6,609 nucleotides of DNA from assembly GCA_025454675.1 (NCBI GenBank), contig JALONZ010000107.1:1-6609 (forward strand), in the 5' to 3' direction. The position numbers and the translations under genes were made by a program. The DNA comes from Anaerolineae bacterium (GTDB lineage: Bacteria > Chloroflexota > Anaerolineae > Aggregatilineales > Phototrophicaceae). Each line of letters begins with the position of its first letter. Positions within the stretch are counted from its first letter, which is position 1. This document shows, in pieces, positions 1-5,209 of the stretch. The notes under the pieces were generated by a model. That model was given only the letters and a program-made list of their open reading frames with translations, searched no databases and was not told the DNA's origin.

Positions 1-7
1 GAAATTA

Positions 8-49
8 GCCCCACCCCCTAACCCCCTCCCCATTGCATGGAGAGGGGGA
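8..49. repeat. C/G-rich hairpin repeat unit, left copy
   Basis: A run of C blocks is followed by a G block. Bases 22-32 pair with 38-48 with a single mismatch (29/41), leaving a 5-base loop. Read on the minus strand, bases 31 down to 9 form four runs of four or five G with loops of 1, 3 and 1 bases, a G-quadruplex-type pattern. A related unit lies in opposite orientation at 71-114. C-rich interspersed repeats of this kind occur between genes in several bacterial groups; the family assignment and copy number here are not known from this window. Six T at 59-64 lie about ten bases past the hairpin, too far for a clear intrinsic terminator. Confidence 0.6.
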
Positions 50-70
50 ATAAAACCATTTTTTGCCTTA

Positions 71-114
71 CTCCCTTCCCCTACGAAGTGGGGGAAGGGG
101 TGGGGATGGGGGCG
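71..114. repeat. C/G-rich hairpin repeat unit, inverted right copy
   Basis: Bases 73-84 pair with 88-99 through 12 pairs, one of them G-U, around a 3-base loop. The G-rich arm continues as four G runs between 90 and 112 with loops of 2, 1 and 2 bases, which is a strong G-quadruplex pattern on the plus strand. The unit resembles the left copy in reverse orientation: a C-rich block, a small loop, then a G-rich block. It lies downstream of the leftward DUF3048 gene, so in that transcript it would be part of the 3' untranslated region. No U-rich tract directly follows it on either strand. Confidence 0.6.
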
Positions 115-140
115 CTTTGGCTGTTAACTTGGTGCATATG

Positions 141-160
141 GGACGGCATTCTTGCCGTCC
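141..160. other. Perfect 8-bp hairpin downstream of DUF3048 gene
   Basis: GGACGGCA at 141-148 is the exact reverse complement of TGCCGTCC at 153-160, with a 4-base loop. It begins about 20 bases past the stop codon of the leftward DUF3048 gene and is the first structure its transcript would meet. Downstream on the minus strand there is no run of T, so it does not look like a classical intrinsic terminator. It may be a palindromic interspersed repeat, an RNA-stabilising 3' hairpin or a pause site. The structure is certain; the role is not. Confidence 0.45.
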
Positions 161-179
161 TCATCCACAAGTAAAGATT

Positions 180-1580
180 CTAATCCCCTGTCGTGGTGGC
201 GGGGTCAATGGTTGGAGTGGCGGTGAGTGCCAAAATGCGCCCCAATTCTGCCATATCGGTGTATTGGTCAGAGACGACAACCGACCCCAAACCGCGCACG
301 GTTGTCACCCATGTGCGCCCTGGCTTGAGCATAATCGGCACAGGCGATCCACCATAAATCAATTGAATGGCGCTTCCGTCATTTTCGTCTTGTCTGCGCC
401 AAAAACCGGTATAAAACTGTCCATCGCGGAACACAAATGCCCTACCCTGCGCGGGGTCGGTGGTTTCTGGCACAAGTCCGAAGTTAATTTCGATAGATTC
501 ATAATTCGCATTCGGCGGAAATAAATCGGGGCGGCGACGATGTTCTACTTCTAAATACACCAAATTATCCGCCCAAATTTGTTCACCATCCCCTTTATCA
601 AAATGGGCATAACCATCATTGAAGCGCACATAACGCCCCGTTTCGGGGACATATTGCCAACGGACATCGGCTTGTCCCCACCAATCATGAAAAATATCAA
701 CGGCGGGTGTGCCATTCGCGTCGGGATTTTCGCTGAACGCAAATCCACGCGCCCGCAATGGGGTGTTCACTTCGCGCCGTGTGGCAAGGTCATATAGGGT
801 TTGCGTATTGAGGAAAAGCGTATGTTCAAAATCCACATCTAAACTTTCATCCCGACAAAATCCCGCATTATCGCAATTATCCCCTTTGAGGGGCGAGAAG
901 GTGCGGAACACAAAATCGGATGTGAGGATTAAATTTTGAATCGGCTCACTCGTGCCAGAATACGCCAACAGCGCGTTATACATCCGAATCAGGTGAATAT
1001 CCGCAAGGCGTGCGCTCCGTACCGACCCAACAACAGTCGGCGCATTGGTGCGGAAAATGGCGGCAAATCGTGTTACACCACCTTCAGCTTCCATCTCAAA
1101 GACCACATCGGCAAGGTTAATACCGGTTTGTGGGCGCACCACAGGCGGATAATTGCTAATTTTGACAATCAAGTTGCGCCGATTTCGTGCTTCTTCATTG
1201 GGATAGGGCAACCCTGTTAATGAATTCACACCATCAGGATAGATAAACGGGCCGTTAGGTGTCGGCGTGGGGGATGGTGTCGGTGTTGGAGAGGGTGTAT
1301 TAGTCGGCGTGTAGGTTGCCGATGGTGTCAATGTCGGCGTATAAGTTGGTGTTGGTGTATAGGTTGCCGATGGTGTGAGCGAGGGTGTATAAGTCGCGCT
1401 GGGTGTCGGTGTGGGACCATTGGGTGTGTTGGTCACAAAGTTAATCGGCTTATCGGTGGCAGGGCGCGGGGTATTGGTCACAAAAACTTGTTCCCCGCGT
1501 GGTGCTGATGCCATCCCAAACACAGGCACAGCCATCAACAGACAGCACATCAATGCAAAAACAGAAAAAGTACGGCGCAT
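180..1580 (-). CDS. Secreted DUF3048 (YerB-like) domain protein with Thr/Pro linker
   Basis: The 466-residue protein is probably exported. It has a basic start (MRR), a hydrophobic stretch at about 4-22 and an ASA site at 24-26 for signal peptidase I. A Thr/Pro-rich linker follows (about 51-109), with SATYTP at 61, 71 and 87. The folded part starts near residue 115 and matches the DUF3048 N-terminal domain by motifs LTGLPYPNEEARNRR (121-135), VRPQTGINLADVVFE (148-162), EGGVTRFAAIF (166-176) and VGSVRSARLADIHL (184-197). The second half (about 290-435) fits the C-terminal DUF3048 domain. C236 and C242 could form a disulfide. The biochemical function of the family, which includes Bacillus YerB, is not established. 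The ATG start is supported by an AAGAGG-type ribosome site at 1585-1590. Family call is strong; the role is unknown. Confidence 0.88.
   Translation of the reverse strand: MRRTFSVFALMCCLLMAVPVFGMASAPRGEQVFVTNTPRPATDKPINFVTNTPNGPTPTPSATYTPSLTPSATYTPTPTYTPTLTPSATYTPTNTPSPTPTPSPTPTPNGPFIYPDGVNSLTGLPYPNEEARNRRNLIVKISNYPPVVRPQTGINLADVVFEMEAEGGVTRFAAIFRTNAPTVVGSVRSARLADIHLIRMYNALLAYSGTSEPIQNLILTSDFVFRTFSPLKGDNCDNAGFCRDESLDVDFEHTLFLNTQTLYDLATRREVNTPLRARGFAFSENPDANGTPAVDIFHDWWGQADVRWQYVPETGRYVRFNDGYAHFDKGDGEQIWADNLVYLEVEHRRRPDLFPPNANYESIEINFGLVPETTDPAQGRAFVFRDGQFYTGFWRRQDENDGSAIQLIYGGSPVPIMLKPGRTWVTTVRGLGSVVVSDQYTDMAELGRILALTATPTIDPATTTGD
1257..1415 (-). repeat. In-frame Thr/Pro linker repeats inside DUF3048 gene
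   Basis: This stretch encodes the Thr/Pro/Ser/Tyr linker, residues about 56-108. At DNA level a 17-base exact direct repeat (plus-strand TAGGTTGCCGATGGTGT) lies at 1312-1328 and 1360-1376. The copies are 48 bases, or 16 codons, apart, so the repeat keeps frame. The linker is bracketed by NGP on both sides, and FVTNTP occurs twice just before it (residues 33-38 and 48-53). It probably acts as a flexible or glycosylatable spacer between the cell surface and the folded domain. The repetition suggests growth by slippage or duplication. Confidence 0.7.
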
Positions 1581-1584
1581 ATTG

Positions 1585-1590
1585 CCTCTT
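1585..1590 (-). promoter_or_regulatory. Ribosome binding site of DUF3048 gene
   Basis: AAGAGG on the minus strand ends four bases before the ATG at 1578-1580. The spacing is short but acceptable, and no better start lies nearby because the signal peptide begins directly at this ATG. Confidence 0.55.
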
Positions 1591-1624
1591 TAATGATATA
1601 TCAACAGAAATTCAAGCGCGGTAA

Positions 1625-1653
1625 AGTATACGCCCCATAAACATGATTGCACA
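1625..1653 (-). promoter_or_regulatory. Candidate promoter of DUF3048 gene
   Basis: On the minus strand TGTGCA (1653-1648) is separated by exactly 17 bases from TATACT (1630-1625). The -10 matches the sigma-70-type consensus in five of six positions; the -35 is weak. The predicted transcript start near 1618 gives a leader of about 38 bases before the ATG. The same TGTGCA-17-TATA(A/C)T layout occurs in front of tgt, which adds some weight. Confidence 0.4.
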
Positions 1654-1666
1654 GGGCATTTTATAA

Positions 1667-1676
1667 AAGCGTGGTT
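1667..1676 (-). promoter_or_regulatory. AACCACGCTT box, copy upstream of DUF3048 promoter
   Basis: Read on the minus strand this is AACCACGCTT, an exact match to the plus-strand copy at 1834-1843. It lies about 14 bases upstream of the candidate -35 of the leftward DUF3048 gene. The two copies have the same orientation relative to their respective promoters and together form a 10-base inverted pair across the divergent gap. It may be a regulator site. The rest of this gap is AT-rich, with no recognisable gene. Confidence 0.35.
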
Positions 1677-1833
1677 ATAACGTGGGGAAATCGTTTATTT
1701 AGGCTGGATTCATACTACTTAAAAATCCGAAAACGGCGAGTCCAAGCATGACAATAATCATAAAATATTTGATTCAGATGATAATATGCCACATCATATC
1801 ACACTATCATTTCGGATGACACCAATGGAAAGA

Positions 1834-1843
1834 AACCACGCTT
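1834..1843 (+). promoter_or_regulatory. AACCACGCTT box, copy at the deacetylase promoter
   Basis: This is the plus-strand copy of the 10-base box described at 1667-1676. It starts at the place where a -35 element would be expected for the extended -10 promoter at 1854-1862 and resembles no -35 consensus. A bound protein could therefore act directly on polymerase, as activator or repressor. Centre-to-centre distance from the other copy is 167 bases, close to 16 helical turns. Confidence 0.35.
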
Positions 1844-1853
1844 ATTCACTATC

Positions 1854-1862
1854 TGATATAAT
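1854..1862 (+). promoter_or_regulatory. Extended -10 promoter of deacetylase operon
   Basis: TGATATAAT is a perfect TATAAT -10 with the TG of an extended -10, and no good -35 is needed or seen. The predicted transcript start near 1869 gives a leader of only about 18 bases that still includes the ribosome site at 1876-1881. The identical 9-mer lies in front of the methyltransferase gene at 5155-5163. Confidence 0.6.
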
Positions 1863-1875
1863 GTGAATTGCAAAC

Positions 1876-1881
1876 GAGGAG
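1876..1881 (+). promoter_or_regulatory. Ribosome binding site that decides deacetylase start
   Basis: GAGGAG lies five bases before the ATG at 1887. An in-frame GTG at 1863 would lengthen the protein by eight residues, but it abuts the -10 element and would fall upstream of the predicted transcript start. The ATG at 1887 is therefore chosen. Confidence 0.75.
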
Positions 1882-1886
1882 ATATT

Positions 1887-2747
1887 ATGGATAAAAAGCG
1901 GTTACTCATTGCCTTTGCCCATCCAGATGATGAAAGTTTTGGGCTTGGCGGACTCATTTCAAAATATGTTGCAGATGGTGTAGAAGTCTATTATGTGTGT
2001 TCGACCAATGGCGATGTCGGCACAATCCCCGAATCCATGCAAGGCAAATATGGAAGTATTGCTGAACTGCGCCTGAGCGAATTGGATTGTGCTTCTGCCA
2101 AATTAGGATTCACAGAAGTCGTCAAAGTGGGGTATAAAGATAGTGGCATGATGGGTTCAGACACCAGCAAAGACCCTGCCTGTTCATGGTATATCTGGGA
2201 ACACACCCCCAAAGTGATGATAGACCGCATGGTGCATGAAATTCGGCGGATTCAACCCCAAGTTGTCATCACCTTTAATAAATATGGTGCATATGGACAC
2301 CCCGACCACATCGCCATTCAACGCGCCACCACAGAGGCATTTCACTTGGCATCCGACCCCGCCTATATGCCCGATGACCTGCCCGCCTATAAACCCCAAA
2401 AATTGTATTATACCAACATCCCCAAACGCACATTGCAACTAGGCATCTTCCTCATGCGCCTGCGCCGACAAAATCCGCGTGCGCTTGGTGTGAATAAAGA
2501 TATTGATGTGTTAGCCATTTTGGAAAATTGTGAACCCGCGCATGTTTCGGTGAATATTGCCAATTACCTCAAGGCATGGGAAGATGCCAATAGTTGCCAT
2601 GCCAGTCAAGGCGGGGGACGGCGCGGCATTTTGCCATTTTGGTTACGCAAAGTGTTCGGTGGCAAACAATCCTTAACCCGTGTTTATCCCGTGCCAAATC
2701 GTGATAAAATTGATGAACACGATATTTTTCAGAATGTAAGTGTATGA
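1887..2747 (+). CDS. PIG-L/LmbE family zinc-dependent deacetylase
   Basis: The 286-residue protein belongs to the PIG-L superfamily, which removes acetyl groups from N-acetylglucosaminyl compounds or related amides; MshB, Mca and BshB are well-known members. The AHPDDE motif is at residues 11-16. By family analogy H12 and D15 are zinc ligands and D14 the general base. The second site is GHPDH at 137-141, with H141 as expected third ligand. VGYKDSGMMG (81-90) and the C-terminal HASQ and RVYP motifs also fit the MshB/Mca-like branch. No signal peptide or membrane segment is seen, so it is probably cytoplasmic. It overlaps the next gene by four bases (ATGA), which indicates an operon with translational coupling. 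The substrate cannot be read from the sequence; a thiol-cofactor or sugar-lipid role is possible but unproven. Confidence 0.9.
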   Translation: MDKKRLLIAFAHPDDESFGLGGLISKYVADGVEVYYVCSTNGDVGTIPESMQGKYGSIAELRLSELDCASAKLGFTEVVKVGYKDSGMMGSDTSKDPACSWYIWEHTPKVMIDRMVHEIRRIQPQVVITFNKYGAYGHPDHIAIQRATTEAFHLASDPAYMPDDLPAYKPQKLYYTNIPKRTLQLGIFLMRLRRQNPRALGVNKDIDVLAILENCEPAHVSVNIANYLKAWEDANSCHASQGGGRRGILPFWLRKVFGGKQSLTRVYPVPNRDKIDEHDIFQNVSV

Positions 2748-3154
2748 GCGACCAAACCACCCCACCAACCGATTCACGCATAGACCGCTTGCTAGATGCC
2801 ATAGACCTTATCAAAGAGGATAAACAGCAAGAAGCGTATGATATTTTGCGAAGCCTCATCCAAGAGGACGGCAATTTTGAACATGCGTGGTTATGGATGG
2901 CGGTGGTGGTCAAATCACTAGACCAAGCCATTGTCTGTTTAGATAATGTGTTGCGTGTCAATCCAAACAATGCGATGGCGGCAAGCGCCTTATTTCGCCT
3001 ACGTGAAAATGAGATGATTGTGGAAAAACGCCGTGAACGCCTGCGTTACTCCCGTAATGTGTCATTGTCGTTATTATGGGGCTTAACCATTATTTTGTTG
3101 TATGCCATGCTCATCACCTTCGGGAGTATGGTCGCTATTCCTGGGGCAACGTAG
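2744..3154 (+). CDS. Small TPR-like protein with C-terminal membrane anchor
   Basis: This 136-residue protein has a helical repeat region at about 14-88. The pattern of A, W, L and N-P residues (EAYDILRSLI at 30-39, HAWLWMA at 47-53, VLRVNPNN at 69-76) resembles two tetratricopeptide-type helix pairs. A basic stretch (KRRERLRYSR, 95-104) is followed by one hydrophobic segment at about 107-131, so the N-terminal repeats most likely face the cytoplasm under the positive-inside rule. It is probably a protein-interaction or scaffold protein at the membrane. Its ATG lies inside the stop of the deacetylase gene and has no clear ribosome site of its own, so translation is probably coupled. Its last 20 bases overlap the end of the convergent lipoprotein gene. 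The exact function is unknown. Confidence 0.75.
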   Translation: MSDQTTPPTDSRIDRLLDAIDLIKEDKQQEAYDILRSLIQEDGNFEHAWLWMAVVVKSLDQAIVCLDNVLRVNPNNAMAASALFRLRENEMIVEKRRERLRYSRNVSLSLLWGLTIILLYAMLITFGSMVAIPGAT

Positions 3155-3980
3155 GCAAATAGAGCGGGGCAAATTGGCGTTTCACAACCGATTGCCCCTC
3201 ACTACTCTGAATCCATCCGATGAATAAGCGTGTGCCATCTTGTGGCTCACTTTTGCCAACCATATAAATGGTGTTGGTCAATGGGTACACATGGTCATAA
3301 ATCGTCATCAATGTCGGTTCAATCTCATTCACCGATAAAACAGTCACATCTGCATCGGCAAGTGTGTTCAAATATCCCCATGATACATATCCAATCCCCC
3401 CTACCGTTTCAGCCACTTGCTGAACCATTTGCTCATCGCTAAAAGCAAGCCGTGCATTCGCCGTTGTGCGCCGATTGCCCATGACCATCCGCTCCAATTC
3501 AGCCCGAATACTGCTACCGTCCTCACGGCTGAACACGATAATATCATCCCCCACCCCACCCACATCTGACCATAAAACCGATTGTCCATTATAAATCTGG
3601 CGTAATTGGTCTAAGGTGATATTTTGCAAGTCGGTTTGGGGGTGGGTGATGATGGCGATACCATCTTGTGCAATCGGTGCCGCCCATAATGAACTCCCCA
3701 CAGGGAGATGATGTGTCGAAAAATAATTCGTGCGGTTATTTTGCAAATCATCTAATCGAGTCTGATGATTGGCGGAATACAATTCGAGGGTATACGCCGC
3801 TGACCCGTCACCATAGGCGCGGAGGAGGTCATTCATCAGGGGATAGGTAGCCGTTGTCGCAGAGACACGCGGAGGGGTCGCGGTCAATGTGGGTGTGGTC
3901 GCGGGGGAATTGCGAACACCACAACTCACAAGCGTAGTCGTGAGGGCAACAATGGCAAAAGTGCGTTGAACAGGCTTCAT
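3135..3980 (-). CDS. PstS-like substrate-binding lipoprotein
   Basis: The 281-residue protein has a lipoprotein signal: a basic N-terminus, a hydrophobic stretch at 8-18 and the lipobox LVSC with C20 as the lipidated cysteine. A short Thr/Pro tether (28-38) follows. The body resembles periplasmic-binding-protein domains of the phosphate PstS type. GIAIITHPQTDLQNITLDQL (107-126) and RQIYNGQ (127-133) match the 'LTLEQLRDIFSGK' region, SREDGSSIRAELE (151-163) matches the anion-binding 'REDGSGTR' region, and GGIGYVSWG (194-202) matches the 'GAIGYV' strand. It is shorter than usual PstS (about 320-350 residues), and no transporter genes adjoin it. It may bind phosphate, another anion or another ligand, or act as a sensor. 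It starts six bases after tgt on the same strand with no visible ribosome site, so co-transcription and coupled translation are likely. Confidence 0.78.
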   Translation of the reverse strand: MKPVQRTFAIVALTTTLVSCGVRNSPATTPTLTATPPRVSATTATYPLMNDLLRAYGDGSAAYTLELYSANHQTRLDDLQNNRTNYFSTHHLPVGSSLWAAPIAQDGIAIITHPQTDLQNITLDQLRQIYNGQSVLWSDVGGVGDDIIVFSREDGSSIRAELERMVMGNRRTTANARLAFSDEQMVQQVAETVGGIGYVSWGYLNTLADADVTVLSVNEIEPTLMTIYDHVYPLTNTIYMVGKSEPQDGTRLFIGWIQSSEGQSVVKRQFAPLYLPTLPQE

Positions 3981-3986
3981 AGCAAT

Positions 3987-5096
3987 TTAGGCTAACCGCA
4001 AATATCGTTTCAAAAATTGTGTTGTATACTCGCGCAAGCGTCCTTCAAAAATCGCTTCTCGAATCCGACGCATGTGTTCAATCAAAAAGTGAATATTATG
4101 CAAACTAAGCAAATAATGACCCAGCAATTCTTTTGAATGCACCAAATGGCGCAAATATGACCTTGTAAAGGTTTGGCAGGCATAACAATCACACCCTTGT
4201 TGAATTGGTGAATTGTCGCGTGCATGAGCTAAATTTCGCATGTTAATGCGCCCATCCCATGTGAGTGCCGCGCCATGTCGTGCGACCCGTGTCGGCATTA
4301 CACAATCAAATATATCCATCCCGCGCATCACTGCCTCCACAAGGTCATCGGGTTCCCCAACACCCATCAAATAACGTGGTTTATGTGCTGGCAACAGCGG
4401 GGTGGTGACATCTAGTGTATCATACATAGCTTGTTTCGTTTCACCGACTGCCAAGCCACCAATCGCATAACCCTTAAAATCCAACCCCGTCAAAAATTGC
4501 GCCGATTGTTCGCGCAAATCGGGGAAAATCCCGCCCTGAACAATCCCAAATAAGGCTTGCACCGTATCATCAGGATGCGCCTGACGACATCGTACCGCCC
4601 AATCACTGGTGCGCTTAACGGCTTTTTCCACCACTGCACGGTCGGTTGGGGTTGGACATTCATCAAAACACATGATGATGTCTGCACCCAAATTTTGTTG
4701 AATTTGCATCGAAATTTCCGGCGTGAGGCGCAATTTTTTGCCATCTATATGACTCTTAAATGTCACCCCATCATCGTCAATTTTATTAATCTCGGTCAGG
4801 CTAAATACCTGAAAACCGCCTGAGTCGGTGAGGATGGGACCATTCCATGCCATAAACCGATGCAACCCACCCATATCCGCAATCAGCGTATCGGTAGGAC
4901 GCAAATAGAGATGATAGGTATTCGCCAAAATGAGTGAAGCACCCATCGTTACCAAATCTTTGGGGGGAATTGCTTTAACCGTTGCCACCGTCCCCACAGG
5001 GGCAAATATCGGGGTGGGAATATCCCCATGTGGTGTATGAAGCACGCCTGCGCGTGCCAGTCCATCTGTCGCTAAAATCTCAAATTCAAATGTCAC
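3987..5096 (-). CDS. tgt: Queuine/preQ1 tRNA-guanine transglycosylase
   Basis: This cytoplasmic enzyme exchanges guanine 34 of tRNAs with a GUN anticodon for the queuosine precursor preQ1. The 369-residue length is normal for bacterial Tgt. DSGGFQVFS (91-99) and FDECPTP (144-150) hold two conserved aspartates, D91 and D145. GIVQGG (184-189) and the GGLAVGE loop (213-219) are intact, and V217 fits bacterial preQ1 specificity. DIFDCVMPTR (261-270) gives D264 as the expected nucleophile. The zinc site is C302, C304 and C307 in GCDCYAC, plus H333 in SLHN. The start is a GTG at 5094-5096, supported by AAAGG at 5105-5109 with eight bases of spacing. No other queuosine gene is in the window. The lipoprotein gene follows six bases downstream, and the methyltransferase is divergent. 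Confidence 0.97.
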   Translation of the reverse strand: MTFEFEILATDGLARAGVLHTPHGDIPTPIFAPVGTVATVKAIPPKDLVTMGASLILANTYHLYLRPTDTLIADMGGLHRFMAWNGPILTDSGGFQVFSLTEINKIDDDGVTFKSHIDGKKLRLTPEISMQIQQNLGADIIMCFDECPTPTDRAVVEKAVKRTSDWAVRCRQAHPDDTVQALFGIVQGGIFPDLREQSAQFLTGLDFKGYAIGGLAVGETKQAMYDTLDVTTPLLPAHKPRYLMGVGEPDDLVEAVMRGMDIFDCVMPTRVARHGAALTWDGRINMRNLAHARDNSPIQQGCDCYACQTFTRSYLRHLVHSKELLGHYLLSLHNIHFLIEHMRRIREAIFEGRLREYTTQFLKRYLRLA

Positions 5097-5104
5097 ACGA
5101 ATAA

Positions 5105-5109
5105 CCTTT
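5105..5109 (-). promoter_or_regulatory. Ribosome binding site supporting GTG start of tgt
   Basis: AAAGG on the minus strand lies eight bases before a GTG at 5094-5096. No upstream in-frame ATG is needed: the protein reads MTFEFEILATDGLARAG from here, matching the usual Tgt N-terminus. Confidence 0.65.
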
Positions 5110-5122
5110 GCATGATAATTCC

Positions 5123-5151
5123 ATTATAACGCATGTGCGATAACTTGCACA
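5123..5151 (-). promoter_or_regulatory. Candidate promoter of tgt operon
   Basis: On the minus strand a perfect TATAAT (5128-5123) is preceded, after exactly 17 bases, by TGTGCA (5151-5146) as a weak -35. Transcription would start near 5116, giving a leader of about 20 bases that includes the ribosome site at 5105-5109. The same -35-like word and spacing precede the DUF3048 gene. Confidence 0.5.
5134..5151. promoter_or_regulatory. Dyad TGTGC-N8-GCACA between divergent promoters
   Basis: TGTGC (5134-5138) and GCACA (5147-5151) form a 5-base dyad separated by eight bases. It sits midway between the two divergent TATAAT elements, and its right arm covers most of the tgt -35. It would suit a dimeric regulator controlling both directions. 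Arms this short arise often by chance, so the call is weak. Confidence 0.25.
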
Positions 5152-5154
5152 CAA

Positions 5155-5163
5155 TGATATAAT
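5155..5163 (+). promoter_or_regulatory. Extended -10 promoter of methyltransferase gene
   Basis: TGATATAAT is a perfect -10 with extended-TG and is identical to the element before the deacetylase at 1854-1862. The expected -35 place carries no consensus. Transcription would start near 5170, giving a leader of about 40 bases. A modest AGGG at 5200-5203 lies six bases before the ATG at 5210. Confidence 0.55.
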
Positions 5164-5209
5164 AGATTTAGCTTTTTAGCACAATATTGTTTGTTAGATA
5201 GGGTATATC

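Noticed and set aside
59..64. T-run after the left C/G hairpin as a terminator
   Set aside because: The run starts about ten bases past the stem, and no rightward gene is seen upstream in this window.
63..524. 153-codon rightward open frame
   Set aside because: It runs through hairpin repeats and antisense to the DUF3048 gene. Its protein has no recognisable domain and low-complexity composition, so it is a shadow.
1510..1580. Lipoprotein signal in the DUF3048 protein (CC at residues 12-13)
   Set aside because: The cysteines lie inside the hydrophobic core without a lipobox, while an ASA site at 24-26 fits ordinary signal peptidase cleavage.
1667..1843. MITE-like element with 10-base terminal repeats
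   Set aside because: No target-site duplication is visible outside the arms, and the arms fit promoter-proximal sites better. A genome copy search could still change this.
1863..1889. GTG at 1863 as deacetylase start
   Set aside because: It abuts the -10 element and would lie upstream of the predicted transcript start. The ATG at 1887 has GAGGAG at ideal spacing and gives the normal family N-terminus.
3166..3198. Hairpin GGGGCAA / TTGCCCC after the TPR gene as a terminator
   Set aside because: The stem has only seven pairs, the loop is 19 bases, and no T-run follows. The region also codes for the lipoprotein on the other strand.
3135..3980. Naming the lipoprotein pstS
   Set aside because: It is shorter than typical PstS, no pstCAB genes are present, and the ligand cannot be confirmed from motifs alone.
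5145..5150. TTGCAC as -35 of the methyltransferase promoter
   Set aside because: It is only seven bases from the -10, far below the usual 16-18 spacing. The extended -10 explains the promoter better.
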